The notes under the pieces: generated by a model
Database searches by the model: none
What the model was told of the DNA's origin: nothing
What the model saw: the letters and a program-made list of their open reading frames with translations, nothing else
Part shown: positions 26,901 to 34,826 of the stretch, in pieces
How the letters are laid out: each line of letters starts with the position of its first letter
Position numbering within the stretch: the first letter of the stretch is position 1
Made by a program: the position numbers and the translations under genes
Assembly: GCF_003576455.2 (NCBI RefSeq)
Contig: NZ_CP032869.1
Span: 744,001-808,000 of the forward strand
DNA: 64,000 nt
Direction of reading: 5' to 3'
Origin: Mucilaginibacter celer
GTDB lineage: Bacteria; Bacteroidota; Bacteroidia; Sphingobacteriales; Sphingobacteriaceae

Positions 26901-27491
26901 ACACTGCCGGTTTATCAGGGGGGGCTAACTTTAAATATTGCTTATAAGCATTTTACGCTAAGTACCCAAGCTGATTATTCGGCAGGTAATGACCACCAAT
27001 TTAATTCACGTTCAATTCTGAATGGAACGACTTCTTTTACACTGCTCACCAACAGGCAACCTTTTATATATCCGAACTCAGTGATAGAAGATGTCCCAGG
27101 TCACTATATCAAAAACACTGACATTGCCATGTCGGATGCTGGACAGAGCTTTTTCTCACAGGCTTCCTATGCAAATATCAATTCGATACGCAGCGCCAGC
27201 TTCTGGAAAATACGGGAAATTGCTTTGCAATATGACGCGGCCCTCAATAAAAGGTTCATAAAATCGATGACAGCTGGTTTATATGTCAGAGACCTTTTTG
27301 CTTTTTATCCCAAGTCGAACATTTTTGGTGACCCCGTAGGTTCTTACGGTCCAGGGCTCAATAACGGTTTTATTCAGTCACTCGGGCAGCGCACCCAAAG
27401 CCAAACCAACAATTTAGTTGGCAGTTCCAGCACACCCAATGCACTCCCAGGAACATTTATGTATGGATTTACACTTGGACTTACCTTTTAA
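23991..27491 (+). CDS. SusC/RagA-family TonB-dependent receptor with STN domain
   Basis: A 1166-residue outer-membrane transporter. ATG 23991 (MYRISTRVR...) is chosen because the paralogue at 54408-58109 also begins 'MY', with a positively charged leader before the signal helix ('MKLTTVLLVVAILQVSAS'). An STN signalling domain follows ('VSTVLRQIRIQTGYNVLWNENDLDP', about 50-115), then a carboxypeptidase-D-like regulatory domain ('VSGIVVNEKGVPMPGATVKVKG'), the plug (SusC signature 'VKVTTAYGIERNKRELGYSV', 'GVNGVIIITTKK') and a 22-strand barrel ending in Phe. It works with the following SusD to import oligomeric substrates. The linked M16 peptidase suggests peptides as cargo. Confidence 0.93.
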   Translation: MYRISTRVRCTGHPCAYKIIQVMKLTTVLLVVAILQVSASTFAQKVSVSGKSIPVSTVLRQIRIQTGYNVLWNENDLDPSQTIDVSFDKAELDDVLKSCLAGSGLSYEIKDKTILITRSRSRLIRSIVDYLTSINVSGIVVNEKGVPMPGATVKVKGTDKSTHTDANGKFILNDVGQDALLVFSYLGYEKNEIVAGKFNGKIIMIPEIKSLEEVKVTTAYGIERNKRELGYSVAKVSGNDLTKANSGSLLMGLTGKVSGLNIMSESSSMSPQMHILIRGIRSFGESSNNQPLFIFNGSPLSFGSDGDSGQQAVDFINNLNPADIEDVTVLKGANGTALYGPEGVNGVIIITTKKVKNGVIAVNVKTNQSFNRIDWRYLDEQKQYGKGNATNILGGQDISSWGPAYNGQLVPIGYPDANGKYQMVPYSYNNDRHKFFNIASTNRTNVSLANGGANSNLYLGIGHLDQKGLLPGDKQNQTSVLYNASNKVGQALDLGLTINFAQTNSDKGPDATQDVLETPSFIPLLNYKDYRNSYWGSNDNYWNGINPYAKIASARQKQTDNVFNGNMFANVKILPWLSVRDQLGVIYNSRRQKINSEPFIFSDYARADPAKRSDTDPTTADYVGTGLNLNNDFIMSALAQTHDFVFRSSVGNSIKDIYSKILKTNATLVIPIYNDIYARSDYGIGADENTVQQRTISAFGTASVGYKDRFFLELTARNEWDSKEAKVARGKDFYFGGNSSIVLKEAVPFLKKQEWLSALRLRVSLVRTANLNIEPQQSERRFYVLYPYPYTTSTGVSTLAYGIQANPNPKIKPEKIWSQEYGIEIGILKNRIRFDATYYTQVNDGVILKVRVPPYSGFPDYDNAGKLRNKGLEFDLTLDPLVDFSGGPRISLSGRLSYNNNKVLKVSDVYNGVFIAQDPATGLVFYAKEGETAFQYGVYDFKRSPGGSVIVDKVSGLPAYDYLNPQIKGKTLPVYQGGLTLNIAYKHFTLSTQADYSAGNDHQFNSRSILNGTTSFTLLTNRQPFIYPNSVIEDVPGHYIKNTDIAMSDAGQSFFSQASYANINSIRSASFWKIREIALQYDAALNKRFIKSMTAGLYVRDLFAFYPKSNIFGDPVGSYGPGLNNGFIQSLGQRTQSQTNNLVGSSSTPNALPGTFMYGFTLGLTF

Positions 27492-27499
27492 TTACGAAT

Positions 27500-29110
27500 A
27501 TGAAAAAGTCATCGATATTATTATGCGCCTGCATGACCAGCGCACTTATATTACTCGGCTCCTGCAGAAAAAACTGGCTGGACGTCAATTACAACCCCAG
27601 AGAACTTACGGACACCCAAGTTACACCGGATTTAGTTATCGCAACAGTTTTAGAACAAGCGGCTGGTTTTAAGCAAGATTTCGACTTAATGGCGATGTGG
27701 ATGGGCTACTGGTGTCCGCCTGCTTTCCGAAATGGTACGCCAATTACTACCTACAATCAACCAGCGCAGATGAGCTATCCAACGGCGGACATCATTCTGA
27801 TGGAACAAAAAGCGTCCTCGCTCCACGAAGATTTTTATGTTGGCGTGGCAAAAACGGTCAAATCATTAATGTGGGCCCGTGTAGTTGACGAGGTAAATAA
27901 TGCTCCTTACACGGAAGCTTACAACCCGGACATCCTTCGTCCTAAATATGACAGTGGTCAATCGATCTATGAAAATGTGATGAACGAGCTGACGCTGGCA
28001 TCTTCCCTGATTAAAAATGCGGATATGGCAAAGAATCCCAAGATCGCCGCCTCAGACATTATGTTTCACGGAGATAAACAAAAATGGCAGCAGTTTATAA
28101 ATACGCTTAAGTTAAGACTGTTGATCCATCAGGCAAATCTCCCCGGCCGGGAGAGTTATATAAAAGCAGAGATGACCAAAATTATAAATCAAGGGTCGGG
28201 TTTCTTGCCAAGCGGAACGGATGCTGCCGTCAACCCCGGTTATAGCCTGGTTAAAGGTGTATCGAAATATTATGGCTTATATTCCAATAAGAACCGGGTA
28301 TTCGGTGGCCGTGCTGATGAGTTCGGACTTTCGCTCGATTACGCACACGCCAATGTTTTTGGCATGAACCTTTTAAAAGCTGATGATGATCCTCGCCTGG
28401 CTTTCATCTATTCGCCGATTGATGTACCCTTTCCCGCGGGTGGTGCCGAGCCATTTCCCCAACCAGGATCTGCTGAATTTAGGGGAGCGCAATTTGGTCT
28501 TGAAGTTAATGCATTTAGCTATCCTTTCCAAACGCGCTCCTACATTTCGGCCGTAGGCGGCAATAGTAATACGGATGTTGTCAATGATGCCTCTGCCGGA
28601 ATTATCAAAGGAAACAATATGGATGGATGGGCGATTACCAGCATTGAAAGCAAATTTCTGCAGGCTGAGGCCATACAAAGAGGCTGGCTACCGGGCGATC
28701 CGCAACAAGCCTACATTGATGCTGTTAAGGAATCGTTCCGCTGGCTGAACGTAGGTAAGTCACGGTCACTTCCTGCATTATCGGATGCTATTTTTTCGAC
28801 ATGGTACAATAACCAGGTGACGGGAGCAAATGCCAGAGTGAGCTGGACCGCGGCGCCAGATAAGTACAAGCTGCTGATGAGTCAAAAATACACCGCCCTC
28901 AATGGTATCGATCCTATTGAATCGTGGACGGATTACAGGCGTAATGGAAATTTTCCTGCTATTGCGCTCTCTGTCGATCCGGGTAGGGTGAGTGATAGAC
29001 TGCCCATCCGGTTCGATTATGGATTCAATGAATATTTAACAAATGCAGCTAACCTGAACGCCTATGGTAGCGTCAATGTTTTTAGTAGCAAAATATGGTG
29101 GATGCCCTAA
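27500..29110 (+). CDS. SusD/RagB-family outer-membrane lipoprotein
   Basis: A 536-residue surface lipoprotein with a lipobox at LGSC (near residue 22) followed by 'RKNWLDVNYNP', typical of the SusD_2-type group. The helical TPR-like scaffold is visible ('KTVKSLMWARVVDEVNNAPYTEAY', 'WQQFINTLKLRLLIHQANL', 'SIESKFLQAEAIQRGWLPGDPQQAYIDAVKESF'). The C-terminus ('RLPIRFDYGFNEYLTNAANLNAYGS') is the usual signature. It caps the SusC barrel and captures ligand. It starts 8 bases after the SusC stop, so the two are translationally linked. Confidence 0.93.
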   Translation: MKKSSILLCACMTSALILLGSCRKNWLDVNYNPRELTDTQVTPDLVIATVLEQAAGFKQDFDLMAMWMGYWCPPAFRNGTPITTYNQPAQMSYPTADIILMEQKASSLHEDFYVGVAKTVKSLMWARVVDEVNNAPYTEAYNPDILRPKYDSGQSIYENVMNELTLASSLIKNADMAKNPKIAASDIMFHGDKQKWQQFINTLKLRLLIHQANLPGRESYIKAEMTKIINQGSGFLPSGTDAAVNPGYSLVKGVSKYYGLYSNKNRVFGGRADEFGLSLDYAHANVFGMNLLKADDDPRLAFIYSPIDVPFPAGGAEPFPQPGSAEFRGAQFGLEVNAFSYPFQTRSYISAVGGNSNTDVVNDASAGIIKGNNMDGWAITSIESKFLQAEAIQRGWLPGDPQQAYIDAVKESFRWLNVGKSRSLPALSDAIFSTWYNNQVTGANARVSWTAAPDKYKLLMSQKYTALNGIDPIESWTDYRRNGNFPAIALSVDPGRVSDRLPIRFDYGFNEYLTNAANLNAYGSVNVFSSKIWWMP

Positions 29111-29126
29111 TTTTAAATTTATCAAC

Positions 29127-29639
29127 ATGAAAAAAATATCAATATATATCATTATCCTTTGCTCGCTTACAATATTCTCGGGTTGTTTGAAAGATGATAT
29201 CAAGCCTGACTACTCAGGCATAGAACCGATCATTATCAACCCATTGTCGAATTATCCAGGCAGATCCTTTTTTCCGATAATGTTGACAGATAGCGCACTT
29301 GGAACAAAGAAGCTGAATCTCAGGGTGAACTACTCATTTATAGAGACGGCACCAAAGAACATTACTGTGACTTTAAAGGTAAACGATTCTCTTTCGATAG
29401 CTTATAACAACGCCTTTGGAAAAAACTATATCAAACTGCCGGCTAGCGCCTATTCGGTTGGTGATTTGCGTGTAACTATTGCCAAGGGGGCGGATCAGGC
29501 CCAGCTACAGATTATTGTGGATCCAACGAAAATAGCTGGCTCAAATGATTATATCATCGCTTTTACAATTGTGAACGCCGATGGAATAAAGGTCGCTTCA
29601 AACTACCGGGATATGGTGTACACATTAAAGGGCCGATAA
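29127..29639 (+). CDS. DUF1735-type surface lipoprotein
   Basis: A 170-residue lipoprotein. ATG 29127 gives a signal peptide with lipobox FSGC (Cys19); a longer frame overlaps the SusD gene and lacks a signal. One immunoglobulin-like beta domain follows, with the DUF1735 pattern 'SLSIAYNNAFGKNYIKLPASAYSVGDLRVTIAKG'. Such domains are found in surface glycan- or protein-binding lipoproteins encoded after susCD. It probably helps present substrate to the SusCD complex. It lies 16 bases after SusD and 17 bases before the M16 gene, so all are cotranscribed. Confidence 0.82.
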   Translation: MKKISIYIIILCSLTIFSGCLKDDIKPDYSGIEPIIINPLSNYPGRSFFPIMLTDSALGTKKLNLRVNYSFIETAPKNITVTLKVNDSLSIAYNNAFGKNYIKLPASAYSVGDLRVTIAKGADQAQLQIIVDPTKIAGSNDYIIAFTIVNADGIKVASNYRDMVYTLKGR

Positions 29640-29656
29640 GAAACTAAAAACATTCG

Positions 29657-32464
29657 ATGAAACTATATAGAATACTCCAAATCGCGCTGTTATTAACCAG
29701 CCCTATATTTACTAACCGGGCTTCTTCACAAGAATTGCCACAGGACCCTGCCATCCTAAAAGGTCAATTAAAAAACGGCTTTACATATATTATTCGCAAA
29801 AATACTGTACCGAAAAAAAAACTAACCGTATATCTGGTAATCAAGGCCGGGTCAGTGCTGGAAAATGACAACCAGCGAGGTCTTGCACATTTTATGGAAC
29901 ATATGAGTTTTAATGGGACAAAACATTTCCCCGCCAACAGCTTGGTCGAATTTTTGCAAAAAGCTGGTGTACGTTTTGGAGCCGATCTAAACGCATACAC
30001 ATCATTTGACGAGACAGTTTATCAGCTCCCTATCGCAGCAGATGATGTGACCTTGGTCGATCAGGCGCTGCAGGTGATACGTGACTGGGCGCAGGACGCT
30101 ACACTTGATCAGGCGGAGCTCGATAAAGAAAGAGGTGTAGTTTTGGAGGAAGAGCGTATGCGTTCCGGCATACAGTCGAGGATGAGTGAGCGCCTTATGC
30201 CCATCATTTACAACCGATCGAAATATGCTTCCCGTTTACCGATAGGCGTAGATAGTGTTCTTAAAAATTTCGATCGGGAAACCATTCTTTCTTTTTATAG
30301 AGATTGGTACCGCCCCGACCTGGAAGGCATTATTGTAGTTGGGGATATTGATCCAAAAGGCATCGAACAAAAGGTTAAGGCTCTGTTTGATGATCTGAAA
30401 GTGCCTGCCGTCCCCAAACTCAGGCCGGATTTTCAAATTCAGTTGAACGGAGCTAGACAGTATGCCGTAATTACTGACAAGGAAATGCAAGGATCGTCAT
30501 TACAGGTAATCTATAAATTTCCGCACCGGAAACTCAGAACAAATGCCGATTATCTCGAATACCTGAAACGCAATCTGTTCAACCTCGTGCTGGCGAACAG
30601 GCTTCAATCTGTTTACCAGAATAATGCTGCTTTTTATTTGGGCGCCGGAGCCTCAGTGCAGCCCATTTTATCGAATGTTGACGCCTTTACAATAACCGTA
30701 TCAACGAAGAACGGGCTATTGAAGCCCGGTTTTCAAGCGCTTTGGCGCGAAATGACAAAAATCAGAGATAACGGATTTACGGATGTAGAGTTAGAGACTG
30801 CGAAAACTTTTTATCTTTCTCGTGTTCAGGCGCAGGCCGACGAGGTGGATAAAGCACCCAGTGGCCAGTTGGCAGGCGAATACACCAGGTTGTTCCTCCA
30901 AGGAGAGGCCAGTCCCGGAGTACTAAAAGAGGCCGAATTAACTACCGCCTATCTTCCAACGATCAGCCCCAATCACTTAAAGCAATTGATGAAGCGGTAT
31001 CTGGCCATGCCGGATCGTGATGTAATCGCTTCTGGCCCTGAATCTGCAAAAGACAAACTACCAATTGAAGCAGCACTGGCCGGTTGGCTTGATGAAGCCG
31101 ATGCCAGCTCTGCACCGACAGGCATCGCAAATTCCGGGCAATTTGATGTAGAGCGAAAACCATTAATCGAAGCAATTTCTTCCCCTGGCAAAATTGTGTC
31201 GAGTAAGGAAATAAAAGCATTTGATGGTCACGAACTCGTGCTGAGCAATGGCCTGCGGATTATTGTAAAGCCAACGACCTTTCAAAATAATGAAATTGCT
31301 TTCTCTGCATTTAGTCCCGGCGGAACTTCTGTCACTAAGGATGCGGACTTCCGGTCGGCCTCTCTTGCCGCTGCGATCGTTTCGCAAAGCGGTATCGGGT
31401 CGTTTGGCAGTGAAACGCTAAGATTGAAGTTGACAGGTAAAATTGCTGGTGTTAGTCCTTTTATCAACGAACGCTTTGCTGGATTGTATGGAGCTACGAA
31501 CATTTCAGATTTAGAGACTGCACTCCAGCTGACCTATTTATATTTCACCAGTCCAAGGAAAGACACGACCATATTTCAAAGCGAAATAGGTAGACTGACC
31601 GCCTCTCTTCAAAACAAGATTGATGTTCCTGACAATCAGTTTGCGGATACTGTTAACGCCGTTCTGACCAATAACTCTTACCGAAGGAAACCGATCAGCC
31701 TCGATGAGGTTAAGGAAATAGATCTCGATAAAATATTAAAATTTTACCGTGAGCAATTTAGTGACGCGTCAAATTTTACCTTTGTCTTCGTTGGAAATGT
31801 AAATCTTGAAACTGCAAAACCTTTATTTGAAAAATATCTTGGCGCGCTGCCGACTTCGAACAGCCACTATAACTGGCACGATTTAAATATCAGAATCCCC
31901 AGCGGAAAGCTAACGAAAACGGTAAAGGCCGGTGATGAGGTAAAGGCAACCGTATCTATGGTAATCAGTGGTGACTATCTTTTTAGTATAGAAGAAAATT
32001 TGAAATTAGAAGGAATAAAACAAATGTTGGAGATTCATTTAATAGAGCGTCTCCGCGAAAAAGAAAGCGGAGTTTACTCGCCGAAGGTAAATTTGGATCT
32101 ATCCAAATATTTAAAACAGTACGCTTTTAGCATATCTTTTACCTGTGCGCCATCGAACGTAGATAAATTAATTGATGCGACTTGGCAAGAAATCAAATCT
32201 ATAAAAGACCTTGGACCCACAGCGGACGACCTGAAAAAATTCCAGAGCGAACAAAGTTCAGCCATCGAAAGCAGCTTGGAAACCAATCGATTCTGGTTAA
32301 GCTATTTGACAAATCAATATCAAAATCAGGAAGATATCACAGCTGTTCAAAGGCAACGCGAACTATTGAAGTCATTCAACAGCGAAGTCTACCGGGATGC
32401 CGCCCAACGTTATTTGACAGATCGGAATTATATCCGGCTAGTAAAACTGCCAAAAGACCGATAG
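29657..32464 (+). CDS. M16-family zinc metallopeptidase (two-domain, periplasmic)
   Basis: A 935-residue insulinase/pitrilysin-type peptidase with an N-terminal signal peptide. The inverted zinc motif HFMEH (78-82) and the downstream Glu in 'DKERGVVLEE' (about 158) form the catalytic site. 'GADLNAYTSFDETVYQLP' and 'DWYRPDLEGIIVVGDID' are family signatures. The second, inactive half carries 'RLREKESGVYSP' near residue 800, the peptide-anchoring region. It probably degrades imported peptides in the periplasm after SusCD uptake. A paralogue ends the second locus (50115-52910), and a decayed paralogue 3' end lies at 34138-34425. Confidence 0.93.
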   Translation: MKLYRILQIALLLTSPIFTNRASSQELPQDPAILKGQLKNGFTYIIRKNTVPKKKLTVYLVIKAGSVLENDNQRGLAHFMEHMSFNGTKHFPANSLVEFLQKAGVRFGADLNAYTSFDETVYQLPIAADDVTLVDQALQVIRDWAQDATLDQAELDKERGVVLEEERMRSGIQSRMSERLMPIIYNRSKYASRLPIGVDSVLKNFDRETILSFYRDWYRPDLEGIIVVGDIDPKGIEQKVKALFDDLKVPAVPKLRPDFQIQLNGARQYAVITDKEMQGSSLQVIYKFPHRKLRTNADYLEYLKRNLFNLVLANRLQSVYQNNAAFYLGAGASVQPILSNVDAFTITVSTKNGLLKPGFQALWREMTKIRDNGFTDVELETAKTFYLSRVQAQADEVDKAPSGQLAGEYTRLFLQGEASPGVLKEAELTTAYLPTISPNHLKQLMKRYLAMPDRDVIASGPESAKDKLPIEAALAGWLDEADASSAPTGIANSGQFDVERKPLIEAISSPGKIVSSKEIKAFDGHELVLSNGLRIIVKPTTFQNNEIAFSAFSPGGTSVTKDADFRSASLAAAIVSQSGIGSFGSETLRLKLTGKIAGVSPFINERFAGLYGATNISDLETALQLTYLYFTSPRKDTTIFQSEIGRLTASLQNKIDVPDNQFADTVNAVLTNNSYRRKPISLDEVKEIDLDKILKFYREQFSDASNFTFVFVGNVNLETAKPLFEKYLGALPTSNSHYNWHDLNIRIPSGKLTKTVKAGDEVKATVSMVISGDYLFSIEENLKLEGIKQMLEIHLIERLREKESGVYSPKVNLDLSKYLKQYAFSISFTCAPSNVDKLIDATWQEIKSIKDLGPTADDLKKFQSEQSSAIESSLETNRFWLSYLTNQYQNQEDITAVQRQRELLKSFNSEVYRDAAQRYLTDRNYIRLVKLPKDR

Positions 32465-32500
32465 GTGCCACCGGAGAGATTCGGTGTTTAAACGGACTGA

Positions 32501-32531
32501 AGCCCGTGACTGCTGTCACGGGCTTTTTTTT
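32501..32531 (+). terminator. Rho-independent terminator of the first SusCD/M16 operon
   Basis: A perfect 10-pair stem AGCCCGTGAC / GTCACGGGCT with loop TGCT and eight T's, 36 bases after the M16 stop. Confidence 0.95.
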
Positions 32532-32800
32532 GAAGGCAATGAACCGGCCTTCCAATCAACCCCTTACATATTTTTGCCTGCCTGTCTATGTATATCCCGT
32601 CGAGAGCCAGTTCAAGTATTTTACCGATGATCTGATCTTTTAAATTGATGAAAAGAGTAAGGTGATTGATTATCAGTTAATTAACATTAAGGCAGGTATT
32701 GTGGGCTTACGCTCGAAACTGCACCATTGAAATTATGACCTTTTTTAGTTAAAGCGCAACGCAACTATGAGTAATTAATACGATAGATTGTTGGTGCTGG
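32532..32800. other. Intergenic region after the operon terminator
   Basis: AT-rich, with convergent gene ends on both sides. A plus-strand frame running through the terminator (32182-32643) overlaps the M16 gene in another phase and is not credible. Confidence 0.5.
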
Positions 32801-33535
32801 TCAATTATTTATTTTCCGCTGATTTAATTTATTGAAAACCGCGACATGGAGGAATATTAAAACAGCCGGAGCGAAAGCCGCGAAATAGGAGAATGGGAAT
32901 AGATCTATTTCCCGTAAACCAACCTCTCCTGGACTAAGTTTGCTTTTTAAGATAATGACGGCAATAATAAGTAAATTCACAACGTCAAAAATTCCTATTA
33001 TGTTCCATGCATAAACCACGGGAATTCTCCAGGATTTTCCTTTAGCATATATCACAGCAACGGGATATGCAAGCACTGCGGTAATGATATCTCCCAATCC
33101 GGCGGAAAAAGCAAATCCGGCGGGAAGAAGGTCATAAATATACAATAGAATGAAAAATATCCCAATTATACGGAACACATGTAAAGTGATCAGGGATTCC
33201 ATGGTTATCGCCCTTAATAAATCTTTGTAAAGTTCGGTTTTTCCTACTACTCCGAACAAAAGAATCGCTAAGGGAAGGCCGGCACATATTATACCCATAG
33301 GGGGTATCGTATCTTTATCCATAATACCAACCAGGGCAAGTGCAGAAGCGTAAATAAAAAAGGCAGTAAAAAACACGATGATTACCTGCTGAATGCGATT
33401 GGATCTACCCAATGACATACCTCCGTCAATGGCAGCTTGCCTGAAACGCCTGGCAAAAAAAACATGAGTAATGAAAAAACCGATAATAAACGAAACGATT
33501 GCCCATAAAGGCATACTTGAAATATAATGTGACAT
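32801..33535 (-). CDS. Hypothetical multi-pass membrane protein, 244 aa
   Basis: ATG 33535 (MSHYISSMPLWAIV) is chosen over a 20-residue-longer frame because it begins directly before the first helix. About seven hydrophobic helices can be counted (near 8-26, 48-68, 78-97, 113-133, 140-158, 171-190, 208-230). No catalytic motif is evident. A loop 'FARRFRQAAIDGGMSLGRSNR' follows helix 1. I do not recognise a named family; the layout is a small integral inner-membrane protein common in Bacteroidota. It is monocistronic. A pair of TACTTTATTTCG-like direct repeats lies about 316 bases upstream. Confidence 0.7.
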   Translation of the reverse strand: MSHYISSMPLWAIVSFIIGFFITHVFFARRFRQAAIDGGMSLGRSNRIQQVIIVFFTAFFIYASALALVGIMDKDTIPPMGIICAGLPLAILLFGVVGKTELYKDLLRAITMESLITLHVFRIIGIFFILLYIYDLLPAGFAFSAGLGDIITAVLAYPVAVIYAKGKSWRIPVVYAWNIIGIFDVVNLLIIAVIILKSKLSPGEVGLREIDLFPFSYFAAFAPAVLIFLHVAVFNKLNQRKINN

Positions 33536-34137
33536 GTCGCATTGATTAAATTTAGTTATAGATAGAAGTTTAAAAACCTTTACTGAACTTGCCAAATCGC
33601 AGGAAATTAAAAGATTAAATCTTGAGATATTTGAAGTTGACGCTCGATCAATATTATTCAGGAATTATAATTACGTAAATAATCGACACTATTCCGGCTA
33701 TCGAAATAAGTTTGGTATTCCTAAAAATTAATGCTCCCATAAGTGCCTGTTTAAATGATTGATCACAATCAAAGCTATCGTTGCATTTTTGATGCCGGAA
33801 TATATATGTCTGATTAAAAGGAGTTTATAATGGGATGGATAAATTATTGCTACTTTATTTCGAGAATATACAGCTTTCAATACCTTATTTCAACGGAATA
33901 AACTGCAATTGCATTAAGTAGTAGTAGTAGTTACGTGGTATAACTAAGCCACCAACTTCGGTTTTAGTTGCTGGCTGGGTATTGTCTTTAGCCGAGCTAA
34001 GGTGCTTGACAGTATTCAGTAAGAGATAAAAATAGTTATGGCTTACATAATTAAACTTAAAGCGTTTCCAGGATATGATTTAAAACTGCTTCATTTACCT
34101 CGTCAATTATTTACCTGCCTTAGCTTACATGCTGTGT
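33536..34137. other. Intergenic region with degraded sequence
   Basis: About 600 AT-rich bases upstream of the 7-TM gene and before the M16 remnant. It contains TACTTTATTTCG-type repeats at 33851-33892 and a 23-codon frame with a good AAGGAG site at 33830-33901 that covers those repeats. I consider that frame too short to call. Confidence 0.4.
33851..33892. promoter_or_regulatory. TACTTTATTTCG direct repeat pair
   Basis: TACTTTATTTCG (33851-33862) and TACCTTATTTCA (33881-33892) lie in the same direction with 18 bases between. The 15-mer TGCTACTTTATTTCG around the first copy also occurs at 17281-17295. Confidence 0.4.
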
Positions 34138-34425
34138 TGCCTGTGCAAGCAGGAAACGACGTTTACTAGCCAAGGGGGAAACGCCAAACATTTGCAGCGG
34201 TGCTTTTTTACGATTTCATGTACCTCCACACTGGTGAATGCAGATAAGCCGGTCAATGCGAACTGGGCTGAATCTAAAATATAAAAGAAAAAAGGGCCAA
34301 ACGCGGATGAACTGCGAAAATTCGGGAGCGAAGAACCATCAGTTATCGAGAACAGCGTGGAGGACAACCGATTCTGGCTGGGCTATTTAACACGCCAGTA
34401 CCAACCTCTGCAGACGAGGAATTAA
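34138..34425 (+). pseudogene. Decayed 3' fragment of an M16-family peptidase
   Basis: The + strand translates to a clear relic of the C-terminal part of the M16 protein encoded at 29657-32464. Around 34161 'GNDVY' then 'S' aligns with 'SGVYSP' after a one-base frameshift. 'CFFTISCTSTLVNADKPVNA' aligns with the 'YAFSISFTCAPSNVDKLIDA' segment. After an in-frame TAA near 34280, 'GPNADELRKF' and 'NRFWLGYLTRQYQ' match 'GPTADDLKKF' and 'NRFWLSYLTNQYQ'. It ends with a stop at 34423-34425. No catalytic half is present, so it cannot be functional. The left edge is approximate. Confidence 0.85.
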
Positions 34426-34826
34426 ATCACTTACAGTCAGGTTGCAGGTAAAAATACGGGTTGCGAAAATCTGTCGGAATACCGCTTTAACTGTATTACA
34501 AAACAATCATTCAAAGTATATAATTGGCATGCGTAGCGGAGTATTAAGGCAACGCTGGTGTCTCTCGCGCGGATCATATGGATCGTATTTTCCGCACGCG
34601 GGTTAACGCAGCAGGCGCTCCGCAGGAGCTCTGCTATTGATAACGGCAGCTACTTGCCGCTATCTTTATGGCTGCATTTGTTTTTGTCGGCGGATTAACG
34701 ATATATCGTGGATCTGGATTTAGAATGGAAATGTATTTTTCACATTTTCAATGTATTAACGCTCGGCATGAGCTTTGCCTTATTTTGATGCAACCTCCTG
34801 GGGTTTCAAAACAGCCGAGACTCATT
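34426..34826. other. Intergenic region upstream of the Omp85/kinase-like gene
   Basis: A plus-strand frame extends from 34668 into the next gene, but the signal peptide at 34827 places the true start there. The gap holds the ACGATATATCGT palindrome at 34698-34709. Confidence 0.5.
34698..34709. promoter_or_regulatory. ACGATATATCGT palindrome (copy 2)
   Basis: A perfect 12-base palindrome 117 bases upstream of the start codon at 34827. Identical to the copy at 47037-47048. Confidence 0.45.

Noticed and set aside
33830..33901. 23-codon frame with a strong AAGGAG site
   Set aside because: Very short, and it coincides with the repeated TACTTTATTTCG elements, which explain the sequence better as regulatory DNA.
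34668..34826. N-terminal extension of the Omp85/kinase-like protein
   Set aside because: A clean signal peptide begins at ATG 34827, and the extension overlaps the ACGATATATCGT palindrome.
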